From: Methylobacter sp. BlB1
GTDB taxonomy: Bacteria; Pseudomonadota; Gammaproteobacteria; Methylococcales; Methylomonadaceae
Length of the DNA stretch: 52,266 nt
Assembly: GCF_015476545.1 (NCBI RefSeq)
Contig: NZ_JADMKV010000028.1
Coordinates: 1-52,266, forward strand
Direction of reading: 5' to 3'
In this document: positions 44,671 to 52,266 of the stretch, piece after piece
Numbering within the stretch: position 1 is the first letter of the stretch
Layout: each line of letters starts with the position of its first letter
Notes under the pieces: model-generated
Seen by the model: the letters and a program-made list of their open reading frames with translations, nothing else
What the model was told of the DNA's origin: nothing
Database searches by the model: none
Position numbers and translations under genes: made by a program

Positions 44671-45477
44671 ATGAGCATGACTTGCAGTAAAGACTTCGGG
44701 CCCATCCGCGATGATTACCTCTTTTTTGAAGAGCATAGTACGGAAGCCGCCGAAGATTTGCTCGCCTACATGCCTCACGTGCATGTACGTACGGCTGGAA
44801 GCGGCCCGATTCATATGCTGGACTTTGGCTGCGGCTCAGGACGGTTCTCCCGCCAGTTTCTCGCCCTGGCCCGCCTGCCGCCGGAGCGGCTGCGGCTCTC
44901 TCTGGTAGAGCCTGAGCCCGGCTATCTCCGACAGGCGCTCAAGCAGCTGCAGCCCTTCTCTGCGCATCCCGCGCAAACCTGGCCGGCGCTGCCGCCTGGC
45001 CTGGAAGCCCGCTTTGACCTGGTCCTGGCCAACCATGTCTTTTACTATGTCTCGCGTCTTGATGAAGTGCTGGCCCGCATTCTTCGCGCTTTAACCCCCA
45101 CAGGGCTGTTCCTCGCCGCTATCGCCGGGCAGAAAAACAGGCTGATCCAGTTCGCGACCTATTGTTTTACCCTGATCAACATGCCTTATCCTTACCACAC
45201 AGCAGAAGACTTTGAGGCCAGCCTGGACAGGCAAGGCGAAGTTTATCGCAAACAGGCCATGCATTATGAGCTGGCTTTTCCGGATGCGGAGGAGAATCGA
45301 TTGAAAATCATGCGCTTCCTGATGGGAGATTATTTCGATGAAATCCCGCGGCAGCCTATGATGGATCTTTTCTCGCCTTATGCCCGGGCCGGCCGAATTG
45401 TGATTAAGACGGGGCATGAGCAGTTTGTCATTCAGCGCCAGACAATGGGGGCCGTGCAAAAGATTGGGCATACCTGA
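44671..45477 (+). CDS. Class I SAM-dependent methyltransferase
   Basis: A 268-residue cytoplasmic protein with the SAM-binding motif I in HMLDFGCGSGRFSRQF (about 49-64), an acidic loop (SLVEPEPGYLRQAL) and motif post-I (FDLVLANHVFYYVSRLDEVL). Substrate is not evident; the family resembles small-molecule or lipid methyltransferases. The next gene starts 40 bases after its stop. Because sterols made nearby could be methylated, a sterol role is conceivable, but it has no erg6-type motif that I recognise. Confidence 0.8.
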   Translation: MSMTCSKDFGPIRDDYLFFEEHSTEAAEDLLAYMPHVHVRTAGSGPIHMLDFGCGSGRFSRQFLALARLPPERLRLSLVEPEPGYLRQALKQLQPFSAHPAQTWPALPPGLEARFDLVLANHVFYYVSRLDEVLARILRALTPTGLFLAAIAGQKNRLIQFATYCFTLINMPYPYHTAEDFEASLDRQGEVYRKQAMHYELAFPDAEENRLKIMRFLMGDYFDEIPRQPMMDLFSPYARAGRIVIKTGHEQFVIQRQTMGAVQKIGHT

Positions 45478-45516
45478 AAGTCACTCTCCTTTTAATCAGC
45501 TTTCGTGGAGGTTCAA

Positions 45517-46095
45517 ATGAAACCATCAATCTCAACAACATCAGTTATTCGTGCCGTAATGATTTTCGGCATCTTCGCATTTTCATCTCCGGCGTTTTCC
45601 GGTACGGACGAACAGACGCAGCCAAACAACTTCGGCGCACAAATTGCCGGCACATACCTGGCGTTGCCTCAATCCGCTGATGAATCGACCAGAATTCTGA
45701 ACCTTTTCGCGGACGGCAACCTGACGAGCATACAGTCCGTTCAGTTTCAGGGAGAAGTGCCTCCCAATGCTTTCAGTAACCAGCATGGCACCTGGAAAAG
45801 CAGTGGAGACAATAAGGCTGAGGCTACCGTTTTGAGTATTGTGTATGATGCGGCAACGAACGCGTTCTTGGGCACCGTAAAATCCCAATTCGATATGCAA
45901 TTCGATAATACACTGCAGACTGTAACCGTCACTGTAAAAGGACAGGTTTTCGGCCCCGGCATAGACCCACTGAATCCCGGCAGCGTTCAGCCAACCGATG
46001 AATTCAGCCATAACTTCCAGGCGAAACGTGTTGCCGTCGGCAGCGCAGGCTCTACTCCTGGCGATACAAACACTGGCACTGACAGCTCAAATTAA
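45517..46095 (+). CDS. Exported protein of unknown function
   Basis: A 192-residue protein with a signal peptide (about 1-27, ending AFS) and a mature, strand-rich domain beginning AGTYLALPQSADESTRILNLFADGN; the C-terminus is a low-complexity Gly/Ser/Thr tail. I do not recognise a family, although the style (a beta domain with a 'G-T-W' segment) resembles lipocalin-like exported proteins. The ATG at 45517 is preceded by ggagg with six bases spacing. It follows the methyltransferase and ends at repeat family B copy 3. Confidence 0.65.
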   Translation: MKPSISTTSVIRAVMIFGIFAFSSPAFSGTDEQTQPNNFGAQIAGTYLALPQSADESTRILNLFADGNLTSIQSVQFQGEVPPNAFSNQHGTWKSSGDNKAEATVLSIVYDAATNAFLGTVKSQFDMQFDNTLQTVTVTVKGQVFGPGIDPLNPGSVQPTDEFSHNFQAKRVAVGSAGSTPGDTNTGTDSSN

Positions 46096-46099
46096 TTGA

Positions 46100-46176
46100 A
46101 CAGGGCTTACGCAGTTTGCCTGTTCAACCGTCGAAAGGCGAAGTCTCCCCCACAGGCTTGCGTAAATCCTGTTGAA
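46100..46176. repeat. Short relative of repeat family B
   Basis: acagggcttacgcagtttgcctgttcaacc at the left and caggcttgcgtaaatcctgtt at the right are imperfect inverted ends; the middle gaaaggcgaagtctcccccac matches the terminal part of copies 1 and 2. It looks like an internally deleted copy and may serve as terminator for the preceding gene. Confidence 0.5.
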
Positions 46177-46282
46177 TTAACCGAGTCATCAAGGACGTGT
46201 TTTTTAAAGCCAGACGGGGCTGACTCTGCATTCACACGCCCTACCCGGCTTAATCAGAGCCATCAGTAATTGGACGGATAGT

Positions 46283-46362
46283 AATAGTACGGATAGAAAA
46301 CCGGCTTAAAACATGAACAATGGCCGATAGCCGCTACAGTGGCGGAAATCCAGTTTGGCTCA
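46283..46362 (+). repeat. Upstream block shared with 44488-44565
   Basis: Reading taatagtacggatagaaa, then aacatgaacaatggccg, then ggcggaaatccagtttggctcag, it follows the same order as the block before the methyltransferase gene with small gaps. Two transcription units in this neighbourhood thus share upstream sequence. Confidence 0.5.
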
Positions 46363-46646
46363 GCGTCAATAATCAGTCGTTGCATCAACGCGGACTGCAG
46401 CCCTGCGTTGCGCTCCGTCGGCCGCAGGCTTGGGAACTGGGACTCTCGCCACCCTGCCCGCGCTTCCTATCGAAAATGCCGACAAGCCGCGATGCCCGTG
46501 ACAGTCCGGATGGCAAATGCGAAAAGTCGCCCGATAAACTGCTAAGTCTTCTGAGCCATAAGGCTGGCCATTATGCGGCCAGACTGTTGAGTTGCGTCGC
46601 TGGAAAGCAAATATCGCTCACAACTGAAGCAGCCAGGAGGAGACTC

Positions 46647-47048
46647 GTGACCACGATAATCAATTTCATCAGCGGCCTGTTTGTCATAGCCACGCTTCTC
46701 CAGGTCACTGGATGCCAAACGGTAGACACAAGGCATACGCAGGCTGTCGGCAGTCCCAAGTATCCGCCGTCCGATCCGTCGCAGGTTCAGATTCTGCGCA
46801 CGGAACCGACGCGTCCGCACGTGCGCCTGGGCGAAGTCAGGGCCGAACCCTCAAGCGAGAGCGTCGATGTCAGCAAAATTGAAGAGGCTTTGCGCCAGGA
46901 GGCGGCCAAGCTGGGCGCTGACGCGGCGGTCGTTGTCTATGACCGTACCGAGGTCACCGGCGCCTGGGTCACCGGATCGTGGCGGGACCGGTCCGTTCAG
47001 CCGATCGAAGGCCGCGTCGTGATCGCCATAGCCATCAAGTACCAATAA
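46647..47048 (+). CDS. Small lipoprotein of unknown function
   Basis: A 133-residue lipoprotein (lipobox QVTGC, Cys23) with a soluble domain resembling the heavy-metal-binding YbjQ-like or DUF-type outer-membrane lipoproteins, ending in VVIAIAIKYQ. The GTG at 46647 is chosen since aggagg stands six bases before it and the leader fits; the frame extends upstream for more than 100 codons with no leader. The second sulfatase gene starts about 105 bases later. Confidence 0.65.
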   Translation: MTTIINFISGLFVIATLLQVTGCQTVDTRHTQAVGSPKYPPSDPSQVQILRTEPTRPHVRLGEVRAEPSSESVDVSKIEEALRQEAAKLGADAAVVVYDRTEVTGAWVTGSWRDRSVQPIEGRVVIAIAIKYQ

Positions 47049-47153
47049 CTTGGCCGAATTCGGGTAACAGCGATACTCAAACAACAGCAGTACTTATTGC
47101 AGCCGGAACAAGCGCAGGGAGACAGCAACTTCAAACAACGATAGGAGATTGCA

Positions 47154-49601
47154 ATGCATACAACTAGTCTTCAGAAACAGCAGTTGGGCGCATTACTCGG
47201 GCCGTTGTTCATAATTTTCATTTTACTGGCGCTTTCGCTCGACATTGCCTGGGCAAAAGCTCCGGGCGGCACCGTGCTGCCTCCCCCCGAGCTGCCATTC
47301 AAGGGCAAGATCGGGCAGACTTACAAGGATTCAAAACCCGACAAGATTCCGGTCATCAAGGCGCCGGCCGGGGCGCCAAACATCCTGGTCGTTCTGATCG
47401 ATGATGTCGGCTACGGCGCCTGGGGGACCTTCGGCGGGCAGATTCCCACGCCCAACCTGGACAAATTGGCGCAAGGCGGCCTGCGCTATACGCAATTCCA
47501 CACGACGGCGCTGTGCTCGCCCACCCGGGCCGCCTTGCTGACCGGGCGCAACCACCATTCGGCCGGCACCGGCACGATCACGGAAACCGGCACCGCCTAT
47601 CCCGGCTATACCGGCCAAATTCCGAAGAGCACGGCGATGATCTCGGAGATCCTGCGCCAGAACGGCTACAGCACCGCCTTCTTCGGCAAGAACCACAATG
47701 TCCCGGACTGGGAGACCAGCGTTTCAGGCCCTTACGACCGCTGGCCCGGCCTGCAAGGCTTCGACCACTTCTACGGCTTTATCGGCGGGGAAGCGAATCA
47801 GTGGGCGCCGGCGCTTTATCGCGATCATCAGCCCGTGGAAATGCAGGTCCCGAAAGGCAAGGAAGGCCGCTACACGCTCAACGATTCGCTGGCGGACGAA
47901 GCCATCACATATATTTTCCAGCAAAAATCGGTCACGCCCGACCGGCCGTTCTTCATCTATTATGCGCCCGGCGCCACGCACGCGCCGCATCATGTACCCA
48001 AAGATTGGCTGGACAAGTTCAAGGGACAATTCGACCAGGGCTGGGACAAGTACCGCGAAGATGCCTATCAGCGCCAGCTCAAGCTGGGCGTTATCCCGCC
48101 TGATACAAAGCTGACGCCCAGGCCCAGGGAAATTCCGGCCTACGACTCGCTGACGCCGGATCAGAAGCGGGTGGCTGCACGTTTAATGGAAGCGTTCGCG
48201 GCTTATACCGCGCAGACCGACTATGAAGTAGGCCGCGTTCTGGATGCCCTGGACCAGGTCGGCCAATTGAATAACACCCTCGTCTTCTGGATTATCGGCG
48301 ATAACGGCGCCTCCATGGAAGGTCAATTGTATGGTTCTTTCAACGAGATGGCGGCCTTAGGCGGCATACAGGAAGATCCGGCTTTTATCTTACGGCATCT
48401 GGACGAAATCGGCGGACCCAATGCCTACAACCATTACCCGGTGGGCTGGGCCTGGGCCATGAACACGCCGTTTCAATGGGGCAAGCAGATCGCCTCACAT
48501 CTCGGTGGCGTACGCAATCCCATGGTGATCACTTGGCCGGATCGCATCAAGGACAGAGGCGGCCTTCGCTCCCAATTCCATCATGTGATCGACATCGCAC
48601 CTACTATCCTGGAAGCGGCGAAACTCCCGATACCCGGCGAAGTGAACGGCGTCAAGCAGAAGCCCATGGAAGGCGTCAGCATGCTGTACAGCTTCGATCA
48701 ACCTAGCGCCGAAAGCGCACGGCGCGAACAGTACTTCGAGATGTTCGGCAACCGGGCGCTGTACAAGGACGGCTGGATTGCCGCCGCTCGCCATGGCCGG
48801 CTGCCGTGGACGACCGGAACCTATGATTTCGACAAGGACAAATGGGAACTTTACGATTTGACGCACGATTTCAGCGAAGCCAACGATCTCGCCGCCAAAC
48901 ATCCCGACAGGCTCAAAAAGCTGCAGGACGAGTTCTGGGTGCAGGCCAAAAAATTTCAGGTTTTACCGCTGGACGACCGCCTAGCCGAACGCACCGATCC
49001 TCGCTTGCGCCCAAGCCTGATCGAGGGACGAACCCGGTTCACCTATTATCCCGGAAGCATCCGAATTCCGGAGAGCTCTGCGCCGCCAACCAAGAACACA
49101 TCGCATGGCATTACGGCACACATCGAAGTGCCCCAAGGCGGTGCTGACGGCGTTCTGGTTGCAGAAGGCGGCGTAGTCGGCGGCTTTTCCCTTTATATTA
49201 AGGACGGACGGCCTGTCTACGAGTATAACTACTTCACTCAGGCCCGCAGCAAAGTGACTGGGTCCGAAGTGCTGTCGCCGGGGCCGGCCGCCATCCGCAT
49301 GGAGTTTCGCTATGACGGCGGCGGCATCGGCAAAGGCGCCACGACGACACTCTTCGTCAATGACAAGAAGGTGGGCGAAGGCCGCATTGAAGTTACCAAC
49401 TGGGGGCGTTTCTCGGCTGATGAGACCTTCGACGTCGGCGAAGATACGGGATCGCCCGTGAGTGCAGATTATGCTTCGCCCAATCGATTTACGGGCATCC
49501 TCAAGAAAGTGGAAATTGACATCAAACCGGCAAGCGTAAACACAGCCGATCAGGAAAAAATCAGAAGCATGGCAGTAAGATCAAGGCTTGTGGAGGAGTA
49601 A
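47154..49601 (+). CDS. Exported arylsulfatase (second copy)
   Basis: An 815-residue type I sulfatase with an N-terminal membrane segment or signal peptide (about 12-34), metal Asp83-Asp84 in LIDDVGYG, and the formylglycine site CSPTR (Cys121). The order of blocks, including the GATHAPHHVPK stretch and the strand-rich C-terminal extension (GGFSLYIKDGRPVYEYNYF), matches the first sulfatase at 41840-44206 over its length. Start supported by aggag six bases ahead of the ATG. It is the last gene of a rightward group. Confidence 0.93.
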   Translation: MHTTSLQKQQLGALLGPLFIIFILLALSLDIAWAKAPGGTVLPPPELPFKGKIGQTYKDSKPDKIPVIKAPAGAPNILVVLIDDVGYGAWGTFGGQIPTPNLDKLAQGGLRYTQFHTTALCSPTRAALLTGRNHHSAGTGTITETGTAYPGYTGQIPKSTAMISEILRQNGYSTAFFGKNHNVPDWETSVSGPYDRWPGLQGFDHFYGFIGGEANQWAPALYRDHQPVEMQVPKGKEGRYTLNDSLADEAITYIFQQKSVTPDRPFFIYYAPGATHAPHHVPKDWLDKFKGQFDQGWDKYREDAYQRQLKLGVIPPDTKLTPRPREIPAYDSLTPDQKRVAARLMEAFAAYTAQTDYEVGRVLDALDQVGQLNNTLVFWIIGDNGASMEGQLYGSFNEMAALGGIQEDPAFILRHLDEIGGPNAYNHYPVGWAWAMNTPFQWGKQIASHLGGVRNPMVITWPDRIKDRGGLRSQFHHVIDIAPTILEAAKLPIPGEVNGVKQKPMEGVSMLYSFDQPSAESARREQYFEMFGNRALYKDGWIAAARHGRLPWTTGTYDFDKDKWELYDLTHDFSEANDLAAKHPDRLKKLQDEFWVQAKKFQVLPLDDRLAERTDPRLRPSLIEGRTRFTYYPGSIRIPESSAPPTKNTSHGITAHIEVPQGGADGVLVAEGGVVGGFSLYIKDGRPVYEYNYFTQARSKVTGSEVLSPGPAAIRMEFRYDGGGIGKGATTTLFVNDKKVGEGRIEVTNWGRFSADETFDVGEDTGSPVSADYASPNRFTGILKKVEIDIKPASVNTADQEKIRSMAVRSRLVEE

Positions 49602-49663
49602 GGCTGGAATCGTTTACAGCGATTGCATGCTGGAGGAAGAGCCGCCGAGCCTGTCAGTCGCCG

Positions 49664-49984
49664 AAAGCGAACGACGACTGGCACAATCCGAGAAGCGTAA
49701 ATGACCTTCGGGTTGGAGGAAGGTTTTCGTATAGAATGGAAGCAAAAGACGGCAGCATGGGGTTTGATTTTGAAGGAACCTATACAAATGTGGTCCCAAA
49801 CAGACTGATTGAGTATATCCTGGAAGATGGGCGGACTGTTTCAATCAACTTTGAACCAGTGAATAGCAAAATCAAGATTGTGGAAACATTTGACGCCGAA
49901 GATGCGAATTCGGCTGAATTGCAGAGGCAGGGTTGGCAAAGCATTCTCAACGGGTTTACCTTATATGTTGAATCGAGAATATAG
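49664..49984 (+). pseudogene. 5'-truncated SRPBCC (AHSA1-like) gene
   Basis: The open frame from 49664 encodes KANDDWHNPRSVNDLRVGG, then MEAKDGSMGFDFEGTYTNV, to the stop at 49984. This matches the C-terminal two thirds of the SRPBCC/activator-of-Hsp90-like domain proteins, including the GWQSILNGF end. The first about 35 residues, with the wW.pe.hi..W segment, are absent, replaced by unrelated sequence. An internal ATG at 49736 could give an 82-residue product that would lack the fold's first strands. Confidence 0.7.
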
Positions 49985-50067
49985 TGGTCTTGGAAATCAA
50001 CATCTCTATCCAGCTGGCGACGTTGACAGACTACCGCTGAACCCAACTATCAAACGCCAGGAATATA

Positions 50068-50895
50068 ATGAAACAATCATTGAAATTCAGTCAGTTCGGC
50101 GCCGATGACGGACAAATAGTCATCTATTTTCATGGTGCGCCCGGTGCGCCGGAAGAATGCAAAATTTTCGATCGTGATGGGAAAAGCCACGGTTTGACGT
50201 TTGTTTGTTTTGATCGGTTTTCTATCGATGCTTCGGTAAACGGGGAAACGTATTACAAGCTTCTGGCTGAGGAAATTTCAAAGAAAGCCGCCGGGAAACA
50301 AGTAGATGTCATCGGATTTTCAATCGGCGCTTTTATTGCGCTGCAGACGTGCCGTTACATGACTGACGGAGCCGTCAAAAGTCTGCATTTGGTTTCTGCA
50401 GCTGCGCCGCTGGAGGCAGGAGATTACCTTGAAGCCATGGCTGGCAGACAGGTTTTTCAGTTGGCTAAAGCATTTCCTGCCCTGTTCGTTTTATTGTCTT
50501 ACTGGCAAAAATTGCTCGCCTTGCTTTTCCCCAATGCATTATTTCGCGTTTTATTTGCCAGCGCCGCCGGTGCTGACAAAGCGCTGGCAGCCGACCGCGC
50601 ATTTCAATCCGACATCACCCAAGTATTGAGATTGTGCTTTACTGACCGCGTGCAAGGCTATGCGAGAGATATCGGAGCTTATGTGAGCCCATGGAAAACC
50701 ACGCTTCCGGAGGTTTCCGCCAAAACATACATCTGGCATGGCGCGGAGGATAACTGGTCGCCGAAGCTTATGGCCAATTACCTGAAATCAGCGATCCCAG
50801 GCTGCACCTCGATTAAGATGTTTAACGGCCTGTCACACTACTCGTGCCTATACCGGGCGGTGCCTGAAATATGCAATCTACTGGGCAAGGCTTAA
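50068..50895 (+). CDS. Alpha/beta hydrolase
   Basis: A 275-residue cytoplasmic hydrolase of the alpha/beta fold. The oxyanion-hole region is YFHGAPGAPEE (about 20-30), the nucleophile elbow is GFSIG (Ser about 91), and the C-terminal acid and histidine are likely in WHGAEDNWSP and LSHYS. Substrate is unknown. It has a typical start with caggaa before the ATG and stands alone, with a small stem-loop region following. Confidence 0.82.
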   Translation: MKQSLKFSQFGADDGQIVIYFHGAPGAPEECKIFDRDGKSHGLTFVCFDRFSIDASVNGETYYKLLAEEISKKAAGKQVDVIGFSIGAFIALQTCRYMTDGAVKSLHLVSAAAPLEAGDYLEAMAGRQVFQLAKAFPALFVLLSYWQKLLALLFPNALFRVLFASAAGADKALAADRAFQSDITQVLRLCFTDRVQGYARDIGAYVSPWKTTLPEVSAKTYIWHGAEDNWSPKLMANYLKSAIPGCTSIKMFNGLSHYSCLYRAVPEICNLLGKA

Positions 50896-50987
50896 CATGA
50901 CGGCCGCTTACGGACATCGCCATCCGGAGCGCTACCGAATTCGAAGACCAATTTCCGAGCACTAGAATGACGTTCCACATAGTCTTC

Positions 50988-51023
50988 GAATCTGCCGACA
51001 TTTGAGCAAATGTCGGTAGATTC
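50988..51023. repeat. 16-bp near-perfect inverted repeat
   Basis: gaatctgccgacattt (50988-51003) and aaatgtcggtagattc (51008-51023) pair with one mismatch around a four-base loop. No U run follows on either strand, so this is not a plain intrinsic terminator. It lies between two genes transcribed rightward. Confidence 0.65.
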
Positions 51024-51177
51024 GCTGTCGAAGGCAACGAACAGAACTTTGATCGGCTTGCGGAAAAACTGTTGCGGCCGGAGCAACCGTGAAGCCTCAT
51101 CCTTCAGTCGATCAAAAATCGTACGAAATGATACACTTGGCCCCTTAATTTAAAAGCCAAAACCGGAGAGCCGAACG

Positions 51178-51663
51178 ATGACAATCCTTGTCCCTATGTC
51201 CCAGGAAGAGTTTATCGCATTCGCTGCCGAGGCTGTGCCTGCGTATGCGGCCGACAAAGTTGCGGCCGGCCAGTGGCATCAGGCCGAGGCGCTGGACCTT
51301 GCGCGCAAGTCATTTGAAAAACTGCTGCCCCAGGGCCTGCAGACAGTGAACCACCATCTGTTTATGCTGTATGACCGAACGAATCAAGCCGACGTTGGCG
51401 TGCTGTGGATCGAAGTTCAGAAACGGGCGGGGAAACAAGTCGCTTTTGTCAACGACATCTCTATCAAGCCCGAATTTCAGCGCAAAGGTCACGCCAAGCG
51501 CGCTTTAACAGCTCTTGAGAGCCTTGCCGGCTCTCTCGGATTATCAGGTATTTCCTTGCACGTATTCGGCCACAACACATCTGCACAAGCTTTATACGAT
51601 AGCCTTGGTTATCGCCCGACGAACGTCCTGATGTTTAAGCCAATCGAGGATACAAGCGCCTAA
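51178..51663 (+). CDS. GNAT family N-acetyltransferase
   Basis: A 161-residue acetyltransferase. The acetyl-CoA-binding motif is in FQRKGHAKRALTALE (about 101-115, Q/RxxGxA/G pattern), following the strand VNDISIKPE; the C-terminal LYDSLGYRPTN is the usual GNAT end. Substrate not predicted. Start supported by ggagagccgaacg before the ATG. No toxin or antitoxin pair is seen. Confidence 0.85.
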   Translation: MTILVPMSQEEFIAFAAEAVPAYAADKVAAGQWHQAEALDLARKSFEKLLPQGLQTVNHHLFMLYDRTNQADVGVLWIEVQKRAGKQVAFVNDISIKPEFQRKGHAKRALTALESLAGSLGLSGISLHVFGHNTSAQALYDSLGYRPTNVLMFKPIEDTSA

Positions 51664-51845
51664 TCCTCTCGGTCAAGAGAATCCGCCGCAGCCAGAATCT
51701 TCTGAAGTTAATAGCATATGTGTCTTTTCAGCTCCGGCTGCCTTGCTTTGCAACCGATCTTTTATCTGCAATGTTAATTCTCCTCTCAATATCTGTATGA
51801 CCGAGGTGAATCCCGGGCTGGACAGAAAAGCATTGTCTAGTTTTA

Positions 51846-52110
51846 CAAGCTTATTCGGCACAATCTGGGTTATCGCTATAAAAAACGCTTGCCGCCGGCC
51901 CATTAGGTGGCGGAAGTTCAGGCCATGCTTGCAACACGCGAGGCGGCCCTCAAACACCGGCCGCCTTACCGTCCCGACCTGAATCCGATCGGGTAGATCT
52001 TGGCCAGACGGAAAGCGCTCCGGCGCACGGTCGACCAATTAATGGATCGTTCTCAGGCCGACGAATGCCTGAACTTCTTGATTCAGGCTATGTTTCTGAT
52101 TATAAAGATT
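51846..52110 (+). pseudogene. IS630-type transposase remnant
   Basis: KLIRHNLGYRYKKRLP (51846 onward) resembles the helix-turn region of IS630 transposases, and a stop soon follows. HRPPYRPDLNPIG (about 51950-51990) is the DDE-type PDxNPIE end and, after a stop and frame changes, DECLNF and the attcaggctatgtttctga bases (52081-52100) give the C-terminal tail. The middle of the gene is deleted. The tail bases are shared with 24213-24237. Confidence 0.6.
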
Positions 52111-52266
52111 AATGCTCTATTAATCGGCTGCCAAAAATTCTGGAAATCTCTGTTTGCTTCCCCGATCAGAAAAATTTTGGAGTATGTATTTTAAAGAAAC
52201 AAGGTTCAGCGTCATTCTGAATAACACATCATTGTTGTGCAACAAACCGTAACAATGATAGGTCCT
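52111..52266. other. AT-rich end of the window
   Basis: No gene seen. The stretch follows the IS630 remnant and may hold its right end; a terminal repeat cannot be confirmed without the other end. Confidence 0.3.

Noticed and set aside
44671-45477. Sterol C-24 methyltransferase
   Set aside because: The sequence shows only general SAM motifs; nothing of the Erg6 sterol-binding segments is recognisable, and it lies apart from the sterol operon.

Overview
The window looks like chromosomal DNA of a gammaproteobacterium, most likely a type I (Methylococcales) methanotroph. This is inferred from three things: a complete sterol-making and sterol-transport locus of the Methylococcus type, a NasT/ANTAR-controlled nitrate assimilation locus, and moderately GC-rich genes scattered among decayed repeats. 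No methane monooxygenase or rRNA gene is present, so the assignment is indirect.

Layout. (1) 1-4.8 kb: a frameshifted outer-membrane protein remnant, then small envelope genes (Rap1a/Tai-like, glycine-zipper lipoprotein, SYLF lipoprotein), a PAS-PAS-GGDEF diguanylate cyclase and a retropepsin-like protease. (2) 5.2-22 kb: nitrate assimilation. nirB-nirD-FAD reductase-nasA run leftward; an MFS nitrate transporter and nasT run rightward from the shared gap; an nrtA-nrtB-nrtCD ABC transporter plus an outer-membrane porin follow. Both nirB and nrtA are preceded by leader hairpins ending in an intrinsic terminator, the architecture expected for NasT antitermination. (3) 22-26.4 kb: an accessory zone with repeats, an inverted pair of DnaA boxes, a lone AT-rich gene followed by an attC-like site (possible integron cassette), an IS630 fragment and a chimeric Het-C-like gene. 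(4) 26.4-39 kb: all leftward, a sterol locus. DHCR24-like sterol delta-24 reductase, CYP51-ferredoxin fusion, an NTF2/SnoaL-like protein, oxidosqualene cyclase and squalene monooxygenase are followed, after a repeat-filled gap, by bstA-bstB-bstC (RND transporter, periplasmic binding protein, lipoprotein). (5) 39.1-49.6 kb: an octaheme cytochrome c with HEAT and TPR repeats, a STAS-like protein, two formylglycine-type arylsulfatases, a methyltransferase and small exported proteins. (6) 49.6-52.3 kb: a truncated SRPBCC gene, an alpha/beta hydrolase, a GNAT acetyltransferase and an IS630 remnant.

How it works together. Squalene would be epoxidised, cyclised to lanosterol, 14-demethylated by the self-contained CYP51-ferredoxin, and side-chain reduced by the DHCR24 homologue. 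BstA-BstB-BstC would then carry the sterol across the envelope. No C-4 demethylase (SdmA/SdmB) or recognisable C-14 reductase is present. The NTF2-like protein encoded inside the operon is the best local candidate for an undescribed sterol-handling step. Nitrate would enter through the porin and the ABC and MFS transporters, be reduced by NasA and NirBD, and be controlled at the RNA level by NasT, whose receiver domain lacks the usual phosphoacceptor aspartate.
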